Positions 35,581 to 43,900 of a DNA stretch of 64,000 bases are shown piece after piece. Where the stretch lies: assembly GCF_900182785.1 (NCBI RefSeq), contig NZ_FXTS01000001.1:620001-684000 (forward strand). The letters are read 5' to 3'. Under the pieces are notes generated by a model. The model did no database searches and was not told the origin of the DNA. It saw nothing but the letters and a program-made list of their open reading frames with translations. Every line of letters begins with the position of its first letter. Position 1 is the first letter of the stretch. The position numbers and the translations under genes are program-made. The DNA is from Oceanospirillum linum. Lineage in GTDB: Bacteria; Pseudomonadota; Gammaproteobacteria; Pseudomonadales; Halomonadaceae.

Positions 35581-35958
35581 ATGTTTCTGAAGGTTCGTAA
35601 AAACTGCGGCATCTACATGCAAAACAATGAAAGCGGTAAAAAAGTTATCGCCCCGGTATCAAGCCACTTTTACATAAACCTGAACCTGGTGACCGAAATA
35701 TCATCGTATAGCCTGAAAGACCCAAAGGAGAAACAATTGCTGGATGGCAATACGCTGCCTATCCCACCAGGCTCTCGGGTTTTGCACTTCACCATGAGCA
35801 GTAATTTCAGCAGCTCTAAAGAAAAAATCAAAGGAGAAGATGGCAAACGGGCCCTTTTTGAAAAGATGTTCTACACGCTGTTTTTTTTGCCCGACAACTA
35901 TGTCGAGTTTGAACGCCTGAAAAATGCTATTGATCAAAGTACGTTAAATCGGGACTAA
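35581..35958 (+). CDS. Hypothetical protein, no recognised family
   Basis: 125 residues from ATG 35581, with AGGAAG seven bases upstream. A soluble, mixed alpha/beta protein; begins MFLKVRKNCGIYM and has a central stretch LPIPPGSRVLHFTMSS, ending with a helix rich in charged residues. No signal peptide or membrane segment. It stands alone between divergent phaR and convergent yigZ. I do not recognise a function. Confidence 0.6.
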   Translation: MFLKVRKNCGIYMQNNESGKKVIAPVSSHFYINLNLVTEISSYSLKDPKEKQLLDGNTLPIPPGSRVLHFTMSSNFSSSKEKIKGEDGKRALFEKMFYTLFFLPDNYVEFERLKNAIDQSTLNRD

Positions 35959-35996
35959 GTATTTAAAGCTAATTTTCGACAGCAGATACGGGGCGC

Positions 35997-36602
35997 TTAA
36001 TCTAGGACCTTAAAGCGGATTCGCCCCTGACCTGATTGCTGCAACCTTTCAGCTAACAGGTCAGGCTCTTCAACTTCCGCCGTTAACGAAACGAACTGAC
36101 TGTACTGACAATCAACTTTACGTGCCGAAAGCTCCTTCAGCCAGTGCCGGATATCCGACTCAAAAGCATAGTCAGCCTCAATCTCCACGGCATAATGTGG
36201 TCGAACCTCCTCTGTATCCAAGGCGTCCAGGACCATTTGAGTCGCCTGTGAATAAGCCTTTACCAAACCACCGGTGCCCAGTTTAATCCCGCCGAAGTAG
36301 CGTACAATCACAACCACTATCTCGCCCAGGCCACTATGCATCAACACATTAAACATTGGTTTTCCGGCTGTACCTGAAGGCTCTCCATCATCGCTCATAC
36401 CATAGCACTGACTATTGTTCGGCGCTCCGGCAATAAACGCCGTGCAGTGATGCCGGGCATCAGGAAATTCATCCTTCACCGACTGAATAAATGCCTGGCA
36501 CTCCGCCGTATCAGATACTGGAGCGGCAATAGAAATAAAGCGGCTGCGTTTAATTTCAAGCTCTGTACGGGCTTCACCGGCAGGTTTGTGATAGATACTC
36601 AT
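35997..36602 (-). CDS. yigZ: YigZ/IMPACT family protein
   Basis: 201 residues from ATG 36602. N-terminal UPF0029 domain with KRSRFISIAAPV, DARHHCTAFI, GMSDDGEPSGTAGKPMFNVL and RYFGGIKLGTGGLVKAYSQA; the C-terminal DUF1949 domain follows. Related to eukaryotic IMPACT; the bacterial role is not established. It lies 28 bases after the S24 peptidase gene and may share its transcript. Confidence 0.93.
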   Translation of the reverse strand: MSIYHKPAGEARTELEIKRSRFISIAAPVSDTAECQAFIQSVKDEFPDARHHCTAFIAGAPNNSQCYGMSDDGEPSGTAGKPMFNVLMHSGLGEIVVVIVRYFGGIKLGTGGLVKAYSQATQMVLDALDTEEVRPHYAVEIEADYAFESDIRHWLKELSARKVDCQYSQFVSLTAEVEEPDLLAERLQQSGQGRIRFKVLD

Positions 36603-36630
36603 TCGTCCACGCTTCACTCGAATAAAAGCT

Positions 36631-37131
36631 TTATTGTAACGAATGAGAGCGCTTCAGACCCATAACAATTCCTAACACCTGCACATCTTCATTTTTGAGT
36701 GTGATGGGGGACATGCTACTGTTGGCCGGGTCAAGCCTGACACCAGTACGGTCGATATAAAGACGTTTGAGTGTGACATACTGGTTATTGATCATCACAA
36801 CGCAGGTCTCACCATTTTCAACAGTTTGGCTCTGTTCAATCACAATGATGTCACCATCATGGATATTGGCTTCTACCATTGAATTCCCACGAACTTTCAA
36901 CGCATAAGTATTCTTTTTAACCAACTGCTTAGGCACTTGTATCTGTTCATGGTTCTCACAGATCTCCATAGGCATGCCCGCAGTCACCCAACCTAAAAGC
37001 GGGATCTCACTGAATAAATTGGGGGCAATATCGCCATCATAAACCGCATCCTGCCAAAGCAGATTGTGATTCTGACTATCGATCGCCCGCAACAAAAAAA
37101 GAGTTTCATGCTTCTGTTTGCCTGTATCCAT
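36631..37131 (-). CDS. LexA/UmuD-type S24 autoprotease without DNA-binding domain
   Basis: 166 residues. The C-terminal S24 domain is complete: cleavage site VTAGMP (Ala-Gly near residue 51), nucleophile Ser in VRGNSMVEANIHDGD and Lys in VTLKRLY. The N-terminal 40 residues contain no helix-turn-helix, so it resembles UmuD more than LexA, although it is longer than UmuD (139). No umuC follows; yigZ does. An SOS-box-like palindrome lies 41 bases before the ATG. It could be a RecA-activated accessory factor; the role is unproven. Confidence 0.8.
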   Translation of the reverse strand: MDTGKQKHETLFLLRAIDSQNHNLLWQDAVYDGDIAPNLFSEIPLLGWVTAGMPMEICENHEQIQVPKQLVKKNTYALKVRGNSMVEANIHDGDIIVIEQSQTVENGETCVVMINNQYVTLKRLYIDRTGVRLDPANSSMSPITLKNEDVQVLGIVMGLKRSHSLQ

Positions 37132-37171
37132 AACCGCTCTCTTTATTGGCCTATGGTGCCTGGCACCAAAT

Positions 37172-37187
37172 CTATATATTTATACAG
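37172..37187 (-). promoter_or_regulatory. SOS (LexA) box-like palindrome
   Basis: On the minus strand CTGT-N8-ATAG with an AT-only core (CTGTATAAATATATAG), one mismatch from CTGT-N8-ACAG, within an extended TACTGTATA context. A further CTGT lies 12 bases upstream. It overlaps the likely promoter of the S24 protease gene. Confidence 0.5.
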
Positions 37188-37436
37188 TATTCTATACAGG
37201 TAAAAAACTTTTTTTAGCCAGGAAATTAAAGATGTTGCAGGGCAAACAGAGCCCCCTGAAACAGAAACAGATGAAAAGAGTTTATCTTTACGAGAGAGTC
37301 CCGGGGCAAACTTCGCCTGAAGCGGAACCAAACTACAATCAACCGTGCATAAACGGCATAATAGTTTCAATAACCAGCGGCTGTTTCATCAGATAAAACA
37401 GCTTTTGATAAGCTCTTAAAGCCTTAGGATCAAACG

Positions 37437-37901
37437 ATGACTGTAGAACTGAACCAACCCGTACCCGATTTCACCGCAGAAGCTACGAGTGATGTAACCG
37501 TTACCCTGACAGAATTGAAAGGCAAAAATGTCATCATCTACTTTTACCCGAAAGATAATACGCCAGGCTGCACCAACGAAGGCAAAGATTTCCGGGACTT
37601 CTATACCGACTTCTCCGCAGCCAATACCGTCATTTTTGGTGTCTCAAGGGACAGCATACGCGTTCATACAAACTTTAAAGCTAAGCATGAGTTTCCCTTT
37701 GAACTGATCTCAGACCCTGAGGAAACGCTCTGCAGACACTTTGACGTCATTAAACTAAAGAAGAATTACGGTCGTGAATATATGGGGATTGAGCGCAGCA
37801 CATTTTTAATTAATGCTGAAGGGGTATTAGTTCAGGAGTGGCGCAAGGTAAAGGTAAAGGGTCATGTGGAAGAGGTGCTTGAAGCAGTCCGTGCACTTTA
37901 A
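37437..37901 (+). CDS. bcp: Peroxiredoxin of the Bcp/PrxQ family
   Basis: 154 residues, thioredoxin fold. Peroxidatic Cys 45 in YPKDNTPGCTNE. The resolving Cys usually five residues later is absent (Lys/Asp there); another Cys in EETLCRHFDVI may act instead or the enzyme may be one-Cys. Reduces H2O2 and organic peroxides. Divergent from the S24 gene and closed by a bidirectional terminator. Confidence 0.93.
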   Translation: MTVELNQPVPDFTAEATSDVTVTLTELKGKNVIIYFYPKDNTPGCTNEGKDFRDFYTDFSAANTVIFGVSRDSIRVHTNFKAKHEFPFELISDPEETLCRHFDVIKLKKNYGREYMGIERSTFLINAEGVLVQEWRKVKVKGHVEEVLEAVRAL

Positions 37902-37932
37902 ATAGGCGTCAGTCATTCCAGATAGAGACAAA

Positions 37933-37961
37933 AGATCCCGCTGAAAGCGGGATCTCTTTTT
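37933..37961. terminator. Bidirectional terminator between bcp and cheR
   Basis: AGATCCCGC, loop TGAAA, GCGGGATCT (37933-37955) followed by CTTTTT on the plus strand and TTTT on the minus strand; it serves both convergent genes. Confidence 0.88.
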
Positions 37962-37982
37962 GTGACAGGAATAACCAAAAGA

Positions 37983-38822
37983 CTATTTCGCGCGATAAAT
38001 AATCCCTGGACGACACTGCACCATTTCATAAAGTTCCGGCATATTACTCAATGCCTCAGAAGCCCCCAGAAACAGATAACCACCGGGTTTAAGAACACCA
38101 TGGATGCGGGTAAGAATATCTTTCTTAAGATCCGCTGAAAAATAGATGAGTACATTACGGCAGAAAACGATATCAAACTTGCCCAGCATCGAATAGCTAT
38201 GCAGAAGATTCATTGGCCGGAAATCAACTCGCTGTTTAATCGGTGCTTTCACGGCCCAACGACCATCCCCGGTCTGCAGGAAAAACTTCGTCAAACGATC
38301 CTGAGAAAGGCCACGGCCAAGGGCCAGCATTTCGTATTCACCGCTTCGGGCAGAATTCAGAACCGTAGAGGAGATATCCGTGGCGACAATACGCTCACCT
38401 GCACGGAATGAGCCTGGATTTCTTTGCTTAAACTCATCCAGCACCATGCTAATGGAGTAGGGTTCCTGGCCTGTTGAACAAGCAGCAGACCAGATTTTTA
38501 GCTGCTGAGCACCCAACGTTTTACTCAGTTCAGGCAGCAACTGATTCTGCAGGATATTAAATGGATGAATATCACGAAACCACAGAGTCTCATTGGTCGT
38601 CATCGCATCAACAACCGCTTCTTTCAGTCCCGAGCGAGGGTTCGAGGTAATCGCCTTAATGAGTTCACCAAGAGTGGTCATTCCATGCTGAGCCATGATC
38701 TTATTCAGACGACTGGTGACAAGGTATTGCTTGTTATCACCCAGCAAAATGCCACAAGCATCCTGAAGAAACTTGCGAAAGGCATTGTAGTCTTTGATAT
38801 CAATGGTTCTGACTGTTGACAT
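37983..38822 (-). CDS. cheR: Chemotaxis protein methyltransferase CheR
   Basis: 279 residues. N-terminal helical domain (about 10-75), then a SAM-dependent methyltransferase with IWSAACSTGQEPYS, ATDISSTVLNSARSG and CRNVLIYFS. It methylates glutamates of chemoreceptors. cheV-cheR next to flgA is the Pseudomonas/Vibrio arrangement. Confidence 0.96.
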   Translation of the reverse strand: MSTVRTIDIKDYNAFRKFLQDACGILLGDNKQYLVTSRLNKIMAQHGMTTLGELIKAITSNPRSGLKEAVVDAMTTNETLWFRDIHPFNILQNQLLPELSKTLGAQQLKIWSAACSTGQEPYSISMVLDEFKQRNPGSFRAGERIVATDISSTVLNSARSGEYEMLALGRGLSQDRLTKFFLQTGDGRWAVKAPIKQRVDFRPMNLLHSYSMLGKFDIVFCRNVLIYFSADLKKDILTRIHGVLKPGGYLFLGASEALSNMPELYEMVQCRPGIIYRAK

Positions 38823-38899
38823 TCTATGAACTCACTCAAACAGCGTTACGTTTCTAACAGCTTATCACAAATTAGCAAAAGACAAGTCTTTATCTATTG

Positions 38900-39841
38900 T
38901 TAAGCTGGCTCAACCTGCTGCAACGAATTGATTCTGTTAACAACTTTTCGGGCCAACTCATCAGCGTCATATTTTGCCAAAAAGTCATTTGCACCTACTT
39001 TTTTAACCATGGCCTCATTAAAGATACCGCTTAAAGAGGTGTGCAACAGTATCTGTATACGACTCAGATCAGGATCAGATCTTATCTCTGTTGTCAGAGT
39101 ATACCCGTCCATTTCAGGCATCTCGATATCAGAAATGATCATCAGTACTTCGTCTTCCACTTCTTTACCGGAATCAGCAATACTTCTCAGATATCTGAGC
39201 GCCTCAAGGCCGTTTGTCAGACCCGTTGTCTGTACCCCTACCTCATCCAGACAACGAATCACCTGGTTTCGGGCAACACCAGAGTCATCCACAACCACAA
39301 CATGATACTTAGACGAAATCAACTTCAGGGTATCATCAACAACACCTTTACTGACACGCTCATTCACTGGATGCACTTTAGAGATAACCTTCTCAACATC
39401 AATGATCTCAATCATGGTTCCGTTAAGTTCAGTTACCGCAGTCAGATAATTATCTTTACCTGTTGCCTTAGGAGGTGGATGAACATCCTTCCAGTTGAGG
39501 TTAACGATTTTATCAACCTTAGATACGAGAAACCCCTGAGTGACACGATTGTACTCAGTAACAATCACAACACTGTCGTCCAGACTCTTAACCGGTGGCA
39601 GGCCGATGGCCATCCCCAGGTCAACCACCGAAATTGTTTCACCACGAATACTGGCTACGCCACGAACAATCGCCCCATGATGTGGCAGGTTCGTCAGTTG
39701 AGGACAAGGAAGAATCTCCTTAACTTTAAATACATTGATACCATAACTCTGGCGCCCCCTGAGATGAAACAGGAGCAGCTCCATACGGTTACCACCAACA
39801 AGTTGCGCCCGCTCTGCAAGGCGGCCTGCTTGCTCATTCAT
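38900..39841 (-). CDS. cheV: Chemotaxis coupling protein CheV
   Basis: 313 residues. CheW-like domain (about 15-160, e.g. GINVFKVKEILPCP) fused to a receiver domain (about 175-305) with the acidic pair VVVDDSG, phosphoacceptor Asp in MIISDIEMPEMDGYT, and the Lys in FLAKYDADEL. It couples receptors to CheA and buffers phosphate. It is cotranscribed with cheR and divergent from flgA. Confidence 0.96.
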   Translation of the reverse strand: MNEQAGRLAERAQLVGGNRMELLLFHLRGRQSYGINVFKVKEILPCPQLTNLPHHGAIVRGVASIRGETISVVDLGMAIGLPPVKSLDDSVVIVTEYNRVTQGFLVSKVDKIVNLNWKDVHPPPKATGKDNYLTAVTELNGTMIEIIDVEKVISKVHPVNERVSKGVVDDTLKLISSKYHVVVVDDSGVARNQVIRCLDEVGVQTTGLTNGLEALRYLRSIADSGKEVEDEVLMIISDIEMPEMDGYTLTTEIRSDPDLSRIQILLHTSLSGIFNEAMVKKVGANDFLAKYDADELARKVVNRINSLQQVEPA

Positions 39842-39972
39842 AAAGTCATCCGCTGATAGGAATTCAATTCAGAATGTGTAGACTACCCTTTTATAGATCT
39901 GTGGTGAACTGGGGATTTCCCCTTCTTGGATAGTTTAACAATTTCCTACACGATAATTACGAGGCAGTTACA

Positions 39973-40713
39973 TTGGTTTTTTTCCGCTCTATCAGCAACA
40001 GCCTAACTCAGACAGGAATTATACGATTTATCGTATGCTCGTTACTGGTCTGGATCACGCCTCCGCTGAGCATTGCTGCAGACCTAGAAACTAAAGAAAG
40101 CCTTCAGGCAGCTGTTACCGCCTACCTGAAACCTAAACTGGACGCACTTAACACCAGTCGCATCAATATTGATGTCGGCAGCATTGACCCCCGCCTACGC
40201 CTGAAAAAATGCCCGGAACCCCTGGAGCTTGACCAGCTGGGAAACAAAAGCCTGTCAGGCAAAGTCAATATTCGCGTACGCTGCCCATCGGCCAGCTGGG
40301 GTATTTTTATTCCCGTTGATATCCAGATCTTTGAACCGGTTGTCATTAGTCGTGTATCTCTTCCCCGTGGCTCAGTTATAAGTCGCGAGCTGCTTGCACT
40401 TCGGGAAGTTGAAAGCTCCTCACTCAATTATAGCTACTTCAGAGATATTGATCAGGTAGCAGGTACAGAAGTTGTTCGACCCATCCAGGCGAACAGCGTC
40501 ATTTTTACCAACATGGTTCAGGCTGCAGATGCTATCCGCAAAGGTGATGATGTAATTATTAAAGCCCAGGTTGGCGGCCTCAGTGTTCGCATCAAAGGCC
40601 AGGCACTGCAGGATGGAGCTCTGGGTGAACAAATTCAGGTGCGAAATACACAATCCAGACGTATAATCAGAGCCGTGGTTACAGGGCCAGGTCATGTGCT
40701 TGTCCCTATGTAG
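39973..40713 (+). CDS. flgA: Flagellar P-ring assembly chaperone FlgA
   Basis: 246 residues from a TTG with GAGG eight bases upstream. Signal peptide (IVCSLLVWITPPLSIAAD) and a SAF-type C-terminal domain with RIKGQALQDGALGEQIQVRN. It helps FlgI form the P ring in the periplasm. The order cheR-cheV, flgA-flgM-flgN-flgZ equals that of P. aeruginosa. Confidence 0.93.
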   Translation: MVFFRSISNSLTQTGIIRFIVCSLLVWITPPLSIAADLETKESLQAAVTAYLKPKLDALNTSRINIDVGSIDPRLRLKKCPEPLELDQLGNKSLSGKVNIRVRCPSASWGIFIPVDIQIFEPVVISRVSLPRGSVISRELLALREVESSSLNYSYFRDIDQVAGTEVVRPIQANSVIFTNMVQAADAIRKGDDVIIKAQVGGLSVRIKGQALQDGALGEQIQVRNTQSRRIIRAVVTGPGHVLVPM

Positions 40714-40809
40714 ACGGAAGAATTACCTTTGGAAGATCCTTTTCTGAATGTGAATCTCAGATATTTTGCATTTTTTGTTATACTTGCCTGTAAATCCGTT
40801 AATTTTTAT

Positions 40810-40836
40810 TAAAGCTTTCAGAAGAAGTGCCGATAA
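40810..40836 (+). promoter_or_regulatory. Sigma-28 (FliA) promoter of flgM
   Basis: TAAA at 40810-40813, 15 bases, GCCGATAA at 40829-40836, a perfect consensus, 42 bases before the flgM ATG. It makes flgM a late gene under the sigma factor it inhibits. Confidence 0.9.
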
Positions 40837-40877
40837 CCAATCCAAGTTATTGATATTTCTCAAAGAGGTCAGTCAAA

Positions 40878-41186
40878 ATGGCTATCGATCTTAACAGCCT
40901 GTCCAGCAGCTTAGCAGGGAATCGCGTTCGTACTTCCGGACAGACTTCCGAAAAAAATGAGGTCTCTAAAAATGAGGCTCATTCTGCTGCTTCACAGACA
41001 AGCACCAAGAGCGACAGCGTACAGCTGAGTGATGAGGCTCTTCGCCTGAACAGCCGTGCACAGTCTGCTCCCGACATTGATGAAAGCAAAGTAAATGCTA
41101 TTCAGTCTTCTATCGAAGATGGCACTTACAAAATTGACTATCAGGCACTGGCAAAAAGTATTATTCAGTTTGAAAATAAACTGTAA
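40878..41186 (+). CDS. flgM: Anti-sigma-28 factor FlgM
   Basis: 102 residues. The N-terminal part is disordered and Ser/Thr-rich; the C-terminal helices carry the FliA-binding region (KVNAIQSSIEDGTYKIDYQA, then LAKSIIQFE). Binds FliA until exported through the finished hook-basal body. Preceded by a perfect FliA promoter; flgN follows after nine bases. Confidence 0.95.
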   Translation: MAIDLNSLSSSLAGNRVRTSGQTSEKNEVSKNEAHSAASQTSTKSDSVQLSDEALRLNSRAQSAPDIDESKVNAIQSSIEDGTYKIDYQALAKSIIQFENKL

Positions 41187-41195
41187 GGTCAGCCC

Positions 41196-41684
41196 GTGAG
41201 TGAAGCCCTTTCACAAACAGTCAAAAAGCACCTGCTTAACAGCATTCAACATATGAAAGCTGTTAAGCAGTGCATCGAAAATGAAAAAGAAGCACTGAAG
41301 ATCCGTGATATTAAACAGATTCAAATGATTACGCTTGAGAAGCAGAAACTTCTCAATCAGGTTGAAGCTGATATCAATGATCGACAGGAACTTCTGACGT
41401 CCCAAAATCTTGAACTCGATGATGAGAGCATGCTTGCGCTTATTGCCGGTTTTCCTGAAAAAGTGTCAGCCTCACTATCTCAAGGGTGGCAGCAACTTAT
41501 TTCGTTGCATGACGATGTTAAAGAAATCAACCAGGCAAACGGCATGATCATCAATAAAGGTTTGCAACAAGTCGATGCTATGCTGAGTATTCTTCAATAC
41601 AATACTGAAGCACGAACTGCACGAACCTATAACGCCAAGGGTCGTTCCATCGCTCAATCATCACGTGATCTCGGCCAGGCCTGA
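41196..41684 (+). CDS. flgN: Flagellar export chaperone FlgN
   Basis: 162 residues, GTG start with AAGG overlapping the flgM stop. Almost wholly helical coiled-coil protein; chaperone of the hook-filament junction proteins FlgK and FlgL. Identification rests on helical pattern, size and position between flgM and the PilZ gene. Confidence 0.9.
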   Translation: MSEALSQTVKKHLLNSIQHMKAVKQCIENEKEALKIRDIKQIQMITLEKQKLLNQVEADINDRQELLTSQNLELDDESMLALIAGFPEKVSASLSQGWQQLISLHDDVKEINQANGMIINKGLQQVDAMLSILQYNTEARTARTYNAKGRSIAQSSRDLGQA

Positions 41685-41714
41685 GTCAATTTTTAGCATG
41701 TACAGGGTTTCTTT

Positions 41715-42500
41715 ATGACTGGCACTGTTGATTCAGATACCGAAGCCAAGCCACAGGCAACGGCACAAAGAGAGGATAACCGGAAACACCTGGTTACCCG
41801 CCAAGCCAGTATTTTTGCTGTACTCCGATCATTACAAAAGCATCGCTCCCCTCTTACCATTGTTTTTCAGGGCCACAACAAGCAGAGCTTTACCAGTATT
41901 GTTCTGAAAGTTGACCTGGAAGAAGGCTATTTCATTCTGGATGAAATAGCACCGCCAAGCGGCCATAAAAGAGCCCTGGAAGGCGGTGTTTTCAGTATTC
42001 AGGCAAATGATAAGGGTGTGCAGGTTGCATTCGGCAACAACACCGTTGTTGGTGCCGGACGTAATGAAGGAGCCGCTATCTATAAAGTATCAATGCCTAA
42101 ACAGCTACTTTATAAACAGCGTCGTGATGCCTATCGTGCTCATATTGCAATTGCCGATCAGGAAGATATTAAACTTACGTCCTATAAGCGCCAAAAACCT
42201 CTGGTTGGGAAAATTATTGATATCTCTTCTACTGGCTGTAAAGTTGAATTCCCGTATCTGGTAGAGCCAGCCTTTGAGGATATGGAAGTATTTGATGAGG
42301 TCAGTTTTGATCTGCCAGAATCCGAGCTTGATACGTCAGTACTCTGCGCAGCAGAAGCTCGACGGGCCGTTTATTTTGAAGATAAAAAAACAACGCAATG
42401 CGGTTTCCAGTTTCTGAATCCCGACGGACGCAACCAGAGAGAGATTGATCGTTTTGTTGCCTATCTGCAGCGTGAAGCACGCCGCAAAGGTCTCGAATAG
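41715..42500 (+). CDS. ycgR: YcgR/FlgZ-type PilZ flagellar brake
   Basis: 261 residues. N-terminal YcgR domain (about 25-125) and C-terminal PilZ domain with the c-di-GMP motif RRDAYR and the later DISSTGCKVEF (D/NxSxxG). It slows the flagellar motor when c-di-GMP is high. It completes the flgM-flgN-flgZ operon as in Pseudomonas. The GGDEF/EAL proteins at 20.6 and 49.2 kb could supply the signal. Confidence 0.92.
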   Translation: MTGTVDSDTEAKPQATAQREDNRKHLVTRQASIFAVLRSLQKHRSPLTIVFQGHNKQSFTSIVLKVDLEEGYFILDEIAPPSGHKRALEGGVFSIQANDKGVQVAFGNNTVVGAGRNEGAAIYKVSMPKQLLYKQRRDAYRAHIAIADQEDIKLTSYKRQKPLVGKIIDISSTGCKVEFPYLVEPAFEDMEVFDEVSFDLPESELDTSVLCAAEARRAVYFEDKKTTQCGFQFLNPDGRNQREIDRFVAYLQREARRKGLE

Positions 42501-42508
42501 AGCCGATA

Positions 42509-43141
42509 TCAGGCGATTTTCTCCTGCCAACGGCGCCAGCGGGATACATCTTCAGGGTAATCCACATCCCAAAGCTCCGGTAACAGCCCCACTTGTAAGC
42601 CTAAAGACGCAGCATTTGACAATGTTTCTGACAGAACCGTTTTGGTTCCCCAATTAACCTGGTCAAACAAAGCATCCGGCAGTCTGTGATTACAACCAAT
42701 TAATACATAGCCCCCATCTTCTGCCGGGTTTAGAACTAAATGGCACTCGTTATCCAGTGCGGAAAAAGCATTCTCAATAATCACCGGAGAAATAGCCGGG
42801 CAATCACTACCAACCAAAATAACCTGCTCAAACTCTTCAAGCCCCTTATTAAGGGCTGCCAGCATTTTCTGACCGAGATCACCTTCAACCTGCTGAATAA
42901 GAGTAAAACCCTGAGTTTCAAAAGGAGCCAGAAACGGATGCTCCAGATTACCTGCAATATGCAACTGCCGCGCCTCAGCCTCTGAAGACAGCAAGGCTTC
43001 AGCGGTAACTGAGACCAGCTCACAATGCAGGTCAACGGTTTCAGCCGGCTTAAAGCCACCTAACAATCGTGTTTTTACCTTTCCTTCCACCGGCTCTTTA
43101 GCAAACTGAATAATTAGCCGTCTTCTTTCTGAACCTTGCAT
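42509..43141 (-). CDS. TIGR04282-type glycosyltransferase, arsenosugar cluster
   Basis: 210 residues, DUF2064/TIGR04282 family: IQFAKEPVEGKVKTRL at the N-terminus, VGSDCPAISPVIIENAF and NPAEDGGYVLIGCN. Family members accompany ArsS and TIGR04283 glycosyltransferases in predicted arsenosugar biosynthesis. The ATG lies inside the end of the preceding (broken) TIGR04283 frame, so the two are coupled. The sugar donor is unknown. Confidence 0.88.
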   Translation of the reverse strand: MQGSERRRLIIQFAKEPVEGKVKTRLLGGFKPAETVDLHCELVSVTAEALLSSEAEARQLHIAGNLEHPFLAPFETQGFTLIQQVEGDLGQKMLAALNKGLEEFEQVILVGSDCPAISPVIIENAFSALDNECHLVLNPAEDGGYVLIGCNHRLPDALFDQVNWGTKTVLSETLSNAASLGLQVGLLPELWDVDYPEDVSRWRRWQEKIA

Positions 43142-43895
43142 AAAGCATCACCTGTATCGATATCAGAGAGGTTTTCGGAAGAAACGTCCTGCACTCTGAC
43201 ACCTGATTTCAATTCATAGTCGGGATAATAGGAGGCAGCAAGAGTTTCAGCCGGAGTACCCAGAAAATAAGCCAGGCGAAACTGCCACATAAGAAAAATA
43301 GTACGCCACACCCCTTTACTCTGCCAACGCCGGGAAGAGGTCAGTACTTTGTCCTTGATACAGACCGGTGAAGCTTTTTTTTCAGCCTCACGCTAAGCTC
43401 AATATCTTCCATCAGGGGCTGCAATGGAAAGCCATTAACCTGATCAAAAAGGTCTCGACTGACAAAAATGCTCTGATCCCCAGTAGCGATGCCTGTTACG
43501 CGTGACCGAATATTCATCAAACCAGCGATCACCGGAAACATCCAATGACCCGGAGAGAGGCAAACATCAAAGCGCCCCCAGCAGGATCGCGCCCCCAGAG
43601 AAGATAAAGTACAAACAGCAGAATCAGGCAGTATTGTATCGACATGCTGAAACAACAGCATATTACCCTTTGCCACAGCAGCCCCTGCATTCATCTGCTG
43701 CGCACGACCAGCAGCGGACACCAGCACCCGATCAACCCAGGGAGCAGCAAGGCTGAGGGTAGAATCAGTACTCCCCCCATCCACCAAAATCAACTCATGA
43801 CCAGATTCACGAAAAGGCTGTAAATGCCTGAGAAAAGACTCAACATTATCCGCCTCATTCAGAACAGGAATAATCACACTAATCATATCGGTCAA
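43114..43895 (-). pseudogene. TIGR04283-type arsenosugar glycosyltransferase, frameshifted
   Basis: A family 2 glycosyltransferase: SVIIPVLNEADNVESFLRHL, LVDGGSTDSTL, GRAQQMNAGAAVAKG, QHVDT and MEDIELSVRLKK. The first frame ends at a stop at 43341, but the expected C-terminal half (KDKVLTSSRRWQSKGVWRT, then MWQFRLAYFLG) continues in another frame to 43114. The break falls at a run of eight A residues on the coding strand (T8 at 43375-43382); nine or six would restore the frame. This is a mutation, a phase-variable tract or a base-calling error. ArsS lies immediately upstream (5-base gap). Confidence 0.85.
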
Positions 43896-43900
43896 ATCTG

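Noticed and set aside
35305..35622. A 105-codon minus-strand frame with a hydrophobic stretch
   Set aside because: No ribosome site, overlaps the better-supported plus-strand gene at 35581 and the phaR promoter region.
39041..39856. Plus-strand frame of 271 codons opposite cheV
   Set aside because: Antisense shadow of cheV, which is full length and well conserved.
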